The notes under the pieces were generated by a model. That model was not told the origin of the DNA. It searched no databases and worked only from the letters and a program-made list of their open reading frames with translations. A stretch of DNA of 64,000 nt from Polyangiaceae bacterium. Lineage in GTDB: Bacteria > Myxococcota_A > Polyangia > Polyangiales > Polyangiaceae. The translations under genes and the position numbers were made by a program. Position 1 is the first letter of the stretch, and every line of letters starts with the position of its first letter. This document shows positions 16,843 to 24,915 of this stretch, one piece after another. The stretch spans positions 78,413 through 142,412 of the forward strand of contig JAICQO010000004.1 of assembly GCA_025937835.1 (NCBI GenBank), read 5' to 3'.

Positions 16843-18939
16843 GTGAGCACCACGGACACCACCAAGTCGGCAGCACACGCCGGCGACATCGTCGTACCCC
16901 TGGCGATGGTCGGCATCGTGTTGATGATGGTGCTGCCGCTGCCCGCGTTCCTCGTGGACGCGATGCTGGCCCTCAGCCTGGCGGTGTCGATCGGCGTGTT
17001 CTTGATCGGCCTGTTCATGGAGCAGCCGCTCCAGTTCAGCTCGTTTCCCGCGGTGATCCTGGTCGCCACCCTGCTCCGGTTGGCGCTGAACATCGCCACC
17101 ACCCGCCTGATTTTGCTGCACGGCCACGAGGGGCACTCCTCCGCCGGCCGGGTCGTCGAGACCTTCGGCAAGCTGGTGATCGAGGGCAACGTCGTCGTCG
17201 GCCTGGTGGTGTTCTTGATCTTGGTGGTGATCAACTTCGTCGTGATCACCAAGGGCGCCGGCCGCGTCGCGGAAGTCGCGGCCCGCTTCGCCCTCGACGG
17301 TATGCCCGGCAAGCAGATGGCGATCGACGCCGATCTGAACGGCGGCATGATTAGCTCCGAGGTCGCCCGCGATCGCCGCAAGGCGGTCGAGCGCGAAGCC
17401 GACTTTTTCGGCTCGATGGACGGCGCGAGCAAGTTCGTGAAGGGCGACGCCATCGCCAGCGTGCTGATCACGGCCATCAACCTGCTGGGCGGCCTGCTCC
17501 TGGGCCTCGCCGCCGGCATGCCGGTCAAGGCGGCGATCGAGACCTTCTCGGTGTTGAGCGTCGGTGATGCGCTGGTGTCGCAGATGCCGGCGCTGTTGAT
17601 TTCGACCGCCGCCGGTGTGGTCGTGACCCGCTCGGCGACCGGCGACCAGCTCGGCCGCGCCCTGCGCGTGCAGATGTTGGGGAGTCGAAAAGCCGTCGTC
17701 GTGACCGCCGGTGTGATGACGCTGTTCGCGTTTTTGCCCGGCATGCCGATGCTGCCGTTCCTGGCGCTGGCGGGCGGCCTGGGCCTCGCGATCCGCGCCA
17801 TGAAAAACGACCCGCCCGAGCCGGCGACGGGTGAAGCGGGCAGCCCGAATGCGCCGGGCGCCGCCGGCGCGGGACCCCGCCCGGACTCGCCCGAAGACAT
17901 CGACTCTTCCCTGCCCCTCGACGTGCTCTCGCTCGAGGTCGGGTACGAGCTCGTCCACGCGGTGGACCCGTCGATGGGCGGCACGCTGGTCGAGCGCATC
18001 GCGGCGCTGCGCAAGCAAATCGCCCTGGATATGGGCGTCGTGATCCCGCCGGTGCACATCCGCGACCACCTGGAGCTCGAGCCCAATCAGTACCGCGTGC
18101 TCTTGCTCGGCGCCGAAATCGCCCGCGGCTCGATGCGCGTCGGGCGCCTGCTCGCACTGGACGCTTCGGGCAGCGCGCCGTCGATCGACGGCGAAGCCAC
18201 GAAAGATCCGGCGTTCGGCACGCCCGCCCGCTGGATCTCGGTGCGCGACCGCGATCTGGCCGAAGCCCTCGGCTACACGGTCGTGGATCACGCCACGGTG
18301 ATCGCGACGCACCTCGCGGAGGTCGTCCGCAACAACGCCCACAACATCCTCGGTCGTGCGGAGCTGGAGCACATCTTCGGCGTCTTCTCTCGCAGCACCC
18401 CGAAGCTCGTCGAAGAGCTGGTACCGAACTTGCTCTCATTCGCTGAAGTGTTGAAGGTCCTCCGCAACCTGCTCCGTGAAGGCATCTCGATCCGAGATAT
18501 CCGTACGATCACGGAGAGCCTGATCGAGCTCGCGCCGAGCACGCGCGACGCCGAGCAGTTGACGGAGCTCGTCCGCCAGCGCCTGTCGCGTCAGATTTCC
18601 AACGCCTTCAAGGGCCACGACGGCTCGATTCAGACGCTGGTCCTCGACCCGGCCGTCGAAGAGATGTTCCGCCGTTCGCTGCGCGAGATCGCGGCCGGCA
18701 CCGGTGGCGCGCTCGACCCCGAGATGGCCCGCCGCCTCGGCCTGTCGCTCGAGGCCGCGATGAAACGCCTGCAAATGACCGGTCGCGCCGCGTGCGTGAT
18801 CACCAGCCCCGATATCCGCCGCTACCTCCGCGCCTTCGCGGAGCGTCGTTGTCCGTCCCTCTCGGTGTTGTCGTTCCGCGAGCTCGAAGCGGACGCCACC
18901 ATTCGACCTTTCGAAACCGTGTCCCTGAACGCCGCCTGA
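16843..18939 (+). CDS. flhA: Flagellar export apparatus protein FlhA
   Basis: The 698-residue protein has the FHIPEP family layout: about eight transmembrane helices in residues 15-330 with the signature FSSFPAVILVATLLRLALNI and TKGAGRVAEVAARFALDGMP, then a linker containing many Pro/Ala residues and the nonameric cytoplasmic domain (DVLSLEVGYELVHAVD onward). It forms the docking ring and proton channel of the export machine. The start is GTG 14 nt after flhB. The soluble domain ends with an acidic, Thr-rich tail. Confidence 0.97.
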   Translation: MSTTDTTKSAAHAGDIVVPLAMVGIVLMMVLPLPAFLVDAMLALSLAVSIGVFLIGLFMEQPLQFSSFPAVILVATLLRLALNIATTRLILLHGHEGHSSAGRVVETFGKLVIEGNVVVGLVVFLILVVINFVVITKGAGRVAEVAARFALDGMPGKQMAIDADLNGGMISSEVARDRRKAVEREADFFGSMDGASKFVKGDAIASVLITAINLLGGLLLGLAAGMPVKAAIETFSVLSVGDALVSQMPALLISTAAGVVVTRSATGDQLGRALRVQMLGSRKAVVVTAGVMTLFAFLPGMPMLPFLALAGGLGLAIRAMKNDPPEPATGEAGSPNAPGAAGAGPRPDSPEDIDSSLPLDVLSLEVGYELVHAVDPSMGGTLVERIAALRKQIALDMGVVIPPVHIRDHLELEPNQYRVLLLGAEIARGSMRVGRLLALDASGSAPSIDGEATKDPAFGTPARWISVRDRDLAEALGYTVVDHATVIATHLAEVVRNNAHNILGRAELEHIFGVFSRSTPKLVEELVPNLLSFAEVLKVLRNLLREGISIRDIRTITESLIELAPSTRDAEQLTELVRQRLSRQISNAFKGHDGSIQTLVLDPAVEEMFRRSLREIAAGTGGALDPEMARRLGLSLEAAMKRLQMTGRAACVITSPDIRRYLRAFAERRCPSLSVLSFRELEADATIRPFETVSLNAA

Positions 18940-18961
18940 AAACGGCTTGGAGCTCTACCCC

Positions 18962-20131
18962 GTGCAATACCAGACCTTCCGCGGTTCCAACGTCAACGAA
19001 GCCCTCGCCGCCGTGCGCGCCGCATTCGGGCCCGAAGCCGTCATCGATTCGACGCGCTACGTGACGAACGGCCGACGGGGTGCGATGGGGCATTCGTACG
19101 TCGAGGTGAGTGCTGCGCCGCCCGTCGAGGTGAAGGCGCCGTTCGCCGCAGCGCTCACTGCGCCGATGCCCGCGGCTGCCCCGGCGCGTTCCAGCGCGGC
19201 GCGCACGGCCTCGAGCACGCGCACGATCCCCTTCGCTCAGGCCGTGAACCCGGTCCACGAAGAGCGGCGCTCGGATCCGTCGCTCGGCTTCGACGCCGGC
19301 GCCATCGAGCAGGAGCTCCGCGCCCTCCGCGCTCTGGTCGACGAGCTGACCGCCGGCCGCACGCCGCGCGACCAGGCCCTGACCCAGCTCCGCGCCTACG
19401 GCATCGAGGGCGACTACGCCCGGCAAATCCTCAAGGGCAAGGGCCGCACCCCGAGCGCGCCGAGCGAGCTCCGCGGCTTCCTGCGTAGCGCGCTGGCCTC
19501 CGAGCTCAAGGTCGTCTCGGGCCTCCTCGAGACCAGCGGCCCGCGCTTGCTCGCCTGCGTCGGGCCCACCGGCGCCGGCAAGACCACGACGCTGGCCAAG
19601 CTCGCGGCGCGCGCGCGGCTCGACCTCGGCGTCTCGGTCGGCGTGATCTCGCTCGACACGCACCGCGTCGGCGCCTCCGAGCAATGGAAGCGCTACGCGC
19701 GCTTGCTCGGCATCCCCTTCCACGTCGCGACCGACGCGGCGAGCTTCGCCCGCGCCGAAGCCGAGATCGACTGCGAGCTCTTGCTCGTGGACACCCCCGG
19801 ACGCAGCCCCTCGGACGAGACCGACTCCTGGATGCTGCCCGAGTGCCTGGAGCGCGTCACCGAGCGCGAGATCGCCGTGCTCGCGGTGCTGCCGGCCTGG
19901 CTGACCGCCCGCGACGCCTCGCGCGTGCTCAACACCTACAAAACCCCGGCCCCCGCGGCCGTGGTCCTCACCAAGCTGGACGAAGCCAGCACGGTCGGCG
20001 GCGTTCTCCAGGCCGCGGCCGCCGGCGAGCTGCCGATCGCGTTCCTGTGCGGCGGCCCCCGCGTCCCCGACGACCTCGCGGACGCGCGCGTCGAATCCGT
20101 GCTCGACGCAGTCTTCGGCAAGCCCTCCTGA
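18962..20131 (+). CDS. flhF: Flagellar placement GTPase FlhF
   Basis: The 389-residue protein has the FlhF N-terminus (MQYQTFRGSNVNEALAAVRA), an Ala/Pro-rich middle and an SRP-type NG GTPase domain with P-loop GPTGAGKTTTLAKLA at about 200-214 and DTPGRSP at about 278. The GTG at 18962 is chosen over the TTG at 18947 because it gives the conserved N-terminus and has GGAG 9 nt upstream, inside the alternative codons. FlhF marks the pole for flagellar assembly. The usual partner gene flhG is not next to it. Confidence 0.93.
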   Translation: MQYQTFRGSNVNEALAAVRAAFGPEAVIDSTRYVTNGRRGAMGHSYVEVSAAPPVEVKAPFAAALTAPMPAAAPARSSAARTASSTRTIPFAQAVNPVHEERRSDPSLGFDAGAIEQELRALRALVDELTAGRTPRDQALTQLRAYGIEGDYARQILKGKGRTPSAPSELRGFLRSALASELKVVSGLLETSGPRLLACVGPTGAGKTTTLAKLAARARLDLGVSVGVISLDTHRVGASEQWKRYARLLGIPFHVATDAASFARAEAEIDCELLLVDTPGRSPSDETDSWMLPECLERVTEREIAVLAVLPAWLTARDASRVLNTYKTPAPAAVVLTKLDEASTVGGVLQAAAAGELPIAFLCGGPRVPDDLADARVESVLDAVFGKPS

Positions 20132-20163
20132 AAGTCGACCCCTTGAACCTCGTCCCGAACACG

Positions 20164-20889
20164 ATGAACGACATCGCCCGCACGAGCCCGAACGAACAGA
20201 AGCTCTACGAGCGCTACATGCCGCTCGTGCGGCGGATTGCGATGCGCGTCGTTCGTTCCCTGCCCTCCAACATCTCGCTCGACGATCTGCTCTCCGCCGG
20301 CTGGGTTGGCCTGTCCGAGGCCCTGACCCGGCGCACGGCGACCATGAACGAGGAGCAATTCGAGGCCTACGCCTCGCACCGCGTCCGCGGCGCAATCCTC
20401 GATCACCTCAGGATGCTCGACCCGCTGTCGCGCAAGCTCCGCGGCGCGTCACGCAAGATCACCGAGGTCACCGGCACGCTCTCTGGCCGGCTCGGTCGCG
20501 CGCCGACCGAAGAAGAGATCGCCGGCGAGCTCGGCGTACCGCTCGAGGAGTACCATCAGCTGCTCGGCGACATCGCCAACGGCGGCCTGGCTCGGCTCGA
20601 GATCAGCGCCGTCGATTCGCCGGTCCACGACTCCACCCCGGAGTCATTGACGGCCCGCCGCGAGCTCGTCGATCACATCGCCTCCGCGCTCGAATCCTTG
20701 CCGGAGCGGCTGCGCATCGTGCTCGCCCTCCACTACCAAGAAGAGTGCAGCTTCCGCGAGATCGGCGAGGTGCTCGGCGTCACGGAGTCACGCATTTGCC
20801 AGCTCCACGCCGAAGCCATCCACCGCGTCCGCGCCCAGATGAGCTCCCTGCCACCCCCTGCCCCCAAGCCACGTGCTGTAAAGGGGTGA
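20164..20889 (+). CDS. fliA: RNA polymerase sigma factor FliA (sigma-28)
   Basis: The 241-residue protein is a FliA/WhiG sigma factor. Region 2 reads YMPLVRRIAMRVVRSLPSNI and SLDDLLSAGWVGLSEAL; region 3 has KITEVTGTLSGRLGRAPTEE; region 4 has the HTH SFREIGEVLGVTESRICQLH. It would transcribe late flagellar genes (filament, possibly chemotaxis), none of which is in the window. The start ATG at 20164 follows flhF by 32 nt. An upstream in-frame TTG at 20143 is possible but adds no conserved residues. A Pro/Lys-rich tail ends the protein. Confidence 0.95.
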   Translation: MNDIARTSPNEQKLYERYMPLVRRIAMRVVRSLPSNISLDDLLSAGWVGLSEALTRRTATMNEEQFEAYASHRVRGAILDHLRMLDPLSRKLRGASRKITEVTGTLSGRLGRAPTEEEIAGELGVPLEEYHQLLGDIANGGLARLEISAVDSPVHDSTPESLTARRELVDHIASALESLPERLRIVLALHYQEECSFREIGEVLGVTESRICQLHAEAIHRVRAQMSSLPPPAPKPRAVKG

Positions 20890-20907
20890 GCGGCGGAGGG
20901 AGAGGGG

Positions 20908-21124
20908 TGCAACAGGAAGGCGGGAAGTTGGGAAGATCAGAGTTTTTTGGGGTTCCCCAATCCAATCTCTTTTAGTCTGAACTTCCTCGTCTCCCGGCTT
21001 TCCTGTCGATTTCAGGGGTTTTGGGATGCAACAGGAAGGCGGGGAGTTGGGAAGATCAGAGTTTTTTTGGGTTTCCCAACCCAATCTCTTTCAGTCTGAA
21101 CTTCCTCGCTTCTCGGCTTCCTGT
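20908..21124. repeat. Tandem pair of ~98-bp hairpin repeats (MITE/REP-like)
   Basis: Two copies (20908-21006 and 21027-21124) are about 90% identical and lie head to tail with a 20-bp spacer. Each begins with TGCAACAGGAAGGCGGG and ends with GGCTTTCCTGT or GGCTTCCTGT, so the ends of each copy are inverted (ACAGGAA to TTCCTGT). Inner segments (GAAGATCAGA and TCTGAACTTC; GGGGTTCCCC) pair as well, making each copy a long imperfect hairpin. Base composition is far more AT-rich than the flanks. No open frame with plausible coding content is present. Confidence 0.7.
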
Positions 21125-21260
21125 TGAATTTCATACTGCGCTTTGTCGTTGGCGGTGGGATCGGGTCGCACTTGTTTGGCGGCACGCGTTCAAGGTTTCT
21201 TGGCGTCCACCGTTCACTGCTCGATAGCCATTTTCAGACGCGGATCTCGCGAAATATCAG

Positions 21261-21276
21261 TGGCACGAGCGTTGCA
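21261..21276 (+). promoter_or_regulatory. Perfect sigma-54 promoter before fliW
   Basis: TGGCACGAGCGTTGCA matches the -24/-12 consensus TGGCACGRNNNTTGCW at every fixed position, with GG and GC 12 bp apart. The predicted transcription start is near 21287, leaving a leader of about 59 nt with AGGAG before the fliW ATG at 21346. Confidence 0.88.
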
Positions 21277-21292
21277 CCGAATCACCCGAGTC

Positions 21293-21305
21293 CCCGCGAT
21301 GCGGG
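21293..21305 (+). promoter_or_regulatory. Short hairpin in the fliW 5' leader
   Basis: CCCGC (21293-21297) pairs with GCGGG (21301-21305) across a GAT loop, within the first 20 nt of the predicted fliW transcript. It may stabilise the mRNA or be a protein-binding site; the sequence alone does not decide. Confidence 0.35.
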
Positions 21306-21345
21306 ACCAATCCACATCAGCATCGCTATCTAGGAGCAAGCAAAC

Positions 21346-21822
21346 ATGATCGTGAATACCCGGCGCTTTGGCGAAATCGAAATCGAACCCCGTGAGGTCG
21401 TGCACTTCCCGGTGGGAATTGCTGGTTTCCCCGAGGAGCGCGCGTTCATCCTGGTCCGTACCAAGGAGACGGGGTCCATCGCCTGGCTGCAGTCGGTGCG
21501 CACTCCGGGCCTGGCGCTGCCGCTCGTGTCGGCGCACCTGTTCGGTGAAGCCTATCCCGACGTCAACTACCTGCCGATCGCGGAGAGCGCCGGCATCGGC
21601 TCGAGCCTCGAAGAGCTGGCCATGATGGTGGTCCTCAGCGCTCCACAAGGCGCGCCCGCGACCGTCAATCTGCTGGCTCCGATCGTCATCAACACCGAGA
21701 GCCGCATCGGCGGCCAGCTGTTCCTCGACGGGACCTCGTTCGGCACGCGGGAGATGTTCGTGATCCCCGACGCGGCGAAGTCGTCGTCCGCGGCGCAGCC
21801 GCAGATGAGCGCGACCGGCTGA
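21346..21822 (+). CDS. fliW: Flagellar assembly factor FliW
   Basis: The 158-residue protein matches FliW: MIVNTRRFGEIEIEPREVVH, FPVGIAGFPEERAFILV and NLLAPIVINTESRIGGQ are family hallmarks. FliW binds CsrA allosterically and is released by free flagellin, so it ties flagellin translation to export. Neither csrA nor flagellin is in this window. The gene has its own perfect sigma-54 promoter and an AGGAG ribosome binding site 8 nt before ATG. A Ser/Ala-rich tail of about 20 residues follows the conserved fold. Confidence 0.95.
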   Translation: MIVNTRRFGEIEIEPREVVHFPVGIAGFPEERAFILVRTKETGSIAWLQSVRTPGLALPLVSAHLFGEAYPDVNYLPIAESAGIGSSLEELAMMVVLSAPQGAPATVNLLAPIVINTESRIGGQLFLDGTSFGTREMFVIPDAAKSSSAAQPQMSATG

Positions 21823-21882
21823 GCCTCGGGCGCGGGTCCTTACCGCGTCCAGCCCAGGATTTGCTCGCTCCGAAGGTCAACG

Positions 21883-23685
21883 ATGCCTGTGTCCATCGAC
21901 GAACGGCTCTGGCCACCCCTGAAAGGGGTCGACGAGAGCCGTCCGTCCGATGACGCCGCCAAGAGCAGCATGGCGGCGCTCGTCGCGCGCGTGGTCGGGG
22001 CAAAGCCCTTTCCCGAGACCGCGCGCCGCCTGGCAGACATGACGCGCATGCCGCTCGCGCGCATCAGCAACGCCGTGCGCATTCTGGAGACCGATCCGGG
22101 GCTCTCGGCGCGGCTGCTCCGGCTCGTCAACTCGCCGGGCTACGCGCTGCGAATGCGCTGCACGTCGCTGCGCCACGCCGCGGCGCTGGTCGGGCTCGAG
22201 CGACTGAACCACATCTCGACCACGGCGGCCGTGCTCGACATGTTCGGCGACAACACCGAGGTGTCGGCGCGGATCCTCGACCATTCCACGGTCGTAGGCG
22301 CCTTCTGCCGTTACTTTGCCGTGAGCTTTTCGCTGCCCGCCGAAGAGCTCTTCACGTGCGGCTTCTTGCACGACATCGGCAAGCTGTTTCTGCTGGAGGC
22401 CGAGGGCGATGCGTACGCCGCGCTCCTCAGCCAGAGCTCGGCCGATTCGCACGAGCGCGAGCGCGAGCTCTACGGCTTCGACCACGCGAACCTCGGCGCG
22501 CACGTGCTCCACGCCTGGAACATCCCCGATCCCGTTCCGCTGATCGTGGCCTGGCACCACAGCCGCTCGCCGTTCGAAGGCCCCCCCGAGATCAGCGCGA
22601 TGATCGAGACGCTCCGGCTCTCCGACGAGATCGCCGAGCTGATGGGTACCCTCTCCGACGGGCGCGCGATCCGCCGCATCGCCGAGAGCGAGGCCGCCCA
22701 GCGCCTGAACCTGGGTGAGCAGCAACTCACCGAGATCTGGCCCGAGCTCAGGACGCTGCGCTCTCACTGCCGCGCTCAGCGCAACAACAACGAGACCAAG
22801 TTCGTGGACGTGACCTCGATTCGCCCGAGCGCCTCGCTGCCGCCACCGAGCGTGCCCCCGCAGAGCTCGCTGCGCCCGGACCAGCACTGCGGCATCTGCT
22901 CCGAGCCCGGCCCGAGCAGCACCTGCTCGGCCTGCGACGACAACGTTTGCGCGAAGCACCTGCACGCCCCCGACGGCTGGTGTGACCGCTGCATGGCCGA
23001 CTTCACCACGACCCGCGGCGCGCTCGGGATCGGCTTGCCGCTGACGCTCGGCATCACGGCTGCGTTCGCGAGCCTGCTGCTCGGCGCGGTGTTCGGCGCC
23101 GTCGAAAACGGCGTCCCCCAGACGCTGCGCGTGCTCTTGGCTCCGGTGTTGGCGCTCGGCCTGTCGGCGGTGTTCCTCGGCACGGGCCAGCGTTGGATCG
23201 TGCGCGGTCGCTTCCTCAAGCAGCGCAAGCGCCGCGACCGAGAGACTCTGGCGGCACCAGAAGCCGCGCCGTCAGCCGAACGGGCCAGAGAAGCGCGGCT
23301 CACCACCCGCATCCCCGGGGTACCCGCCGTGCTCAGCGTGCCGCCCTCGGCGTTCGACGATCCGTCGCTGCGCGCCTTGCCGCAACATCCGCTGCCTCCG
23401 CCCGCGCGCGCAGCGCTGCTCGGCAGCAGCTCGCCACCGGCGGAGCTCGCGCCAGAGCCGCCGCTCAGCGTCCTTCCCGAACCCCCGCCGTACGTGCCCA
23501 CGCTGGCGCCAGCGGCCCCGCCCCCACCGCTCCAGCCCGCGACCGCGCTGGCACCACTTTCATCCCCGCCGGAGCGGGTCGAGCGGCTGCCCCTCGAGGC
23601 GCCGCGCGCCGTGTACCTCGCCGGCACGCGCATGCCGCGGCGCGGCCGCCGTCTCGACCGCGGTCAGCGCCGACGCGACTCATGA
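21883..23685 (+). CDS. HDOD-domain signalling protein fused to a zinc finger and two membrane helices
   Basis: The 600-residue protein is built of four parts. Residues about 30-300 are an HDOD domain (LSARLLRLVNSPGYALRMRC; LFTCGFLHDIGKLFLLEAEG; VPLIVAWHHS) that keeps the HD dipeptide in a CGFLHDIGK context. Residues about 334-368 hold a cysteine/histidine cluster (CGIC, CSAC, C, CDRC) like a B-box zinc finger. Two hydrophobic segments at about 382-406 and 412-435 look like membrane helices. The remaining 160 residues are Pro/Ala-rich and disordered. HDOD proteins act in signalling and motility control in several proteobacteria. Lying between fliW and flbD-motAB, it is probably a membrane-attached flagellar regulator; the exact role is unknown. 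Confidence 0.85.
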   Translation: MPVSIDERLWPPLKGVDESRPSDDAAKSSMAALVARVVGAKPFPETARRLADMTRMPLARISNAVRILETDPGLSARLLRLVNSPGYALRMRCTSLRHAAALVGLERLNHISTTAAVLDMFGDNTEVSARILDHSTVVGAFCRYFAVSFSLPAEELFTCGFLHDIGKLFLLEAEGDAYAALLSQSSADSHERERELYGFDHANLGAHVLHAWNIPDPVPLIVAWHHSRSPFEGPPEISAMIETLRLSDEIAELMGTLSDGRAIRRIAESEAAQRLNLGEQQLTEIWPELRTLRSHCRAQRNNNETKFVDVTSIRPSASLPPPSVPPQSSLRPDQHCGICSEPGPSSTCSACDDNVCAKHLHAPDGWCDRCMADFTTTRGALGIGLPLTLGITAAFASLLLGAVFGAVENGVPQTLRVLLAPVLALGLSAVFLGTGQRWIVRGRFLKQRKRRDRETLAAPEAAPSAERAREARLTTRIPGVPAVLSVPPSAFDDPSLRALPQHPLPPPARAALLGSSSPPAELAPEPPLSVLPEPPPYVPTLAPAAPPPPLQPATALAPLSSPPERVERLPLEAPRAVYLAGTRMPRRGRRLDRGQRRRDS

Positions 23686-23826
23686 GCGCCGGGCTGTCGC
23701 AGGTCGTCGCACCTCGGCCGCCAGCAGGGCCAGCGTCAAGCGCCGGAGCCCAGCGTCAAATCGGCGACGCTCGCACGACTCCCCACCGTTCTCTCGAGCG
23801 CGCGGCGCTGCTCTCCGATCTTTTCC

Positions 23827-23844
23827 CCGCGGCGAAAGCCGCGG
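23827..23844 (+). promoter_or_regulatory. Perfect GNRA-loop hairpin overlapping the flbD -24 box
   Basis: CCGCGGC at 23827-23833 pairs with GCCGCGG at 23838-23844 across a GAAA tetraloop. The last two G residues are the GG of the -24 element. No T tract follows, so it is not a normal intrinsic terminator. It could end or stabilise the upstream transcript, or form a cruciform or binding site that competes with polymerase. Confidence 0.5.
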
Positions 23845-23857
23845 CACGTCACTTGCT
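23842..23857 (+). promoter_or_regulatory. Sigma-54 promoter before flbD-motAB
   Basis: CGGCACGTCACTTGCT keeps the GG (23843-23844) and GC (23855-23856) pair 12 bp apart and the GGCACG and CTTGCT cores; the first base of TGG is C. The predicted start is near 23868, 2 nt before the flbD GTG at 23870. Confidence 0.72.
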
Positions 23858-23869
23858 TGGTGTGCGCTC

Positions 23870-24106
23870 GTGATCTGCGTCACCCGTATCAAAGGCCAGC
23901 TTGCGGCAGTCAATCCGGATCTGATCGAAACCGTCGAGTCGAATCCGGACACGACGATCTGCTTCGTCAGCGGCGAGAAGTTGCTGGTTCAGGAAACGCT
24001 GGAAGAGATCGTCGAGCGAGTGCACGACTACCGGCGCAGCCTGCTCGAGAACTACTCGATCAACCCCGAACGCCACACCACCGGCTCGCGCCGCCCGAGG
24101 AGCTGA
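23870..24106 (+). CDS. flbD: FlbD-family flagellar protein (SwrD-like)
   Basis: The 78-residue protein has the FlbD/SwrD pattern: MICVTRIKGQLAAVNPDLIE then TVESNPDTTICFVSGEKLLV. This small family is encoded next to motAB in many bacteria and SwrD increases stator torque in Bacillus. Note that it is unrelated to Caulobacter FlbD. The Arg/Ser-rich tail is not conserved. The start is GTG with no Shine-Dalgarno, at the same distance from its sigma-54 -12 box as flgB. motA starts 1 nt after its stop codon. Confidence 0.9.
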   Translation: MICVTRIKGQLAAVNPDLIETVESNPDTTICFVSGEKLLVQETLEEIVERVHDYRRSLLENYSINPERHTTGSRRPRS

Positions 24107-24107
24107 G

Positions 24108-24911
24108 ATGGACAAGGCGTCAGTCATCGGTCTCGGCCTCGGTCTCGGCGCAATCCTCGGCGGAAACGCGCTCGAGGGCGGTCACCTCTCGTCGCTGCTG
24201 CAGCCGACCGCGGCGATGATCGTGATCGGCGGCACGCTCGGCGCGACGTTGATCGGCTTCCCGCTCTCGACATTCGTCACCGCTTGCAAAGCCTTCAAGG
24301 ACGTCTTCCTCGGTGGCAAAGAGAACGACACCGGCGCGCTGATCCAGGAAATCACCGGTTTTGCGCTGAAGGCCCGGCGCGACGGCATCCTGTCCCTCGA
24401 AGATCAGCTGCCGGACGTGAAGCATCCGTTCCTGCGACGCGCGCTGGTGATGGCCGTGGACGGCCTCGACTCCAAGTCGATGCGCGAGAACCTCGAGGGC
24501 ATGCTCGATCGCCTCGACGAAGAGGGCGAGCTGCCGGCCAAGGTCTGGGAGTCCGCGGGCGGCTACGCGCCCACGATCGGCATCATCGGCGCCGTGATGG
24601 GCCTGATTCACGTGATGCAGAACCTGTCCGACGTCGGCGCGGTCGGCGCCGGCATCGCCGTCGCGTTCGTCGCGACGATCTACGGCGTCGGCCTGGCGAA
24701 CCTGGTGTTCCTGCCCGCCGCCGGCAAGCTCAAGCTCCACCACAAGAGCGAGATCGCTCGGCTGAACCTGATGATGGAAGGCGCCCTGGCCATCCAAGAA
24801 GGCCAGAACCCGAACCTGATCGCCGAAAAGCTCTCGAACCTCGGCGCGTCCGAGGAGTCGAGCAAGAAGGGCGACGGAGCTCCGCGCGGTGTCCCGGCGG
24901 AGGCGCGCTGA
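24108..24911 (+). CDS. motA: Flagellar stator protein MotA
   Basis: The 267-residue protein has four transmembrane segments (about 4-18, 30-50, 150-170, 182-202), the MotA signature in AAMIVIGGTLGATLIGFPLS and the Pro-containing third helix (SAGGYAPTIGIIGAVMGLIH). The cytoplasmic loop carries the charged residues that meet FliG. It forms the ion-driven stator with MotB. The charged KGDGAP tail is ordinary. It is coupled closely to flbD and motB. Confidence 0.95.
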   Translation: MDKASVIGLGLGLGAILGGNALEGGHLSSLLQPTAAMIVIGGTLGATLIGFPLSTFVTACKAFKDVFLGGKENDTGALIQEITGFALKARRDGILSLEDQLPDVKHPFLRRALVMAVDGLDSKSMRENLEGMLDRLDEEGELPAKVWESAGGYAPTIGIIGAVMGLIHVMQNLSDVGAVGAGIAVAFVATIYGVGLANLVFLPAAGKLKLHHKSEIARLNLMMEGALAIQEGQNPNLIAEKLSNLGASEESSKKGDGAPRGVPAEAR

Positions 24912-24915
24912 AATC

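Noticed and set aside
20908..21124. CRISPR array
   Set aside because: There are only two copies of a ~98-bp unit, each forming a long hairpin, with a 20-bp spacer and no cas genes.
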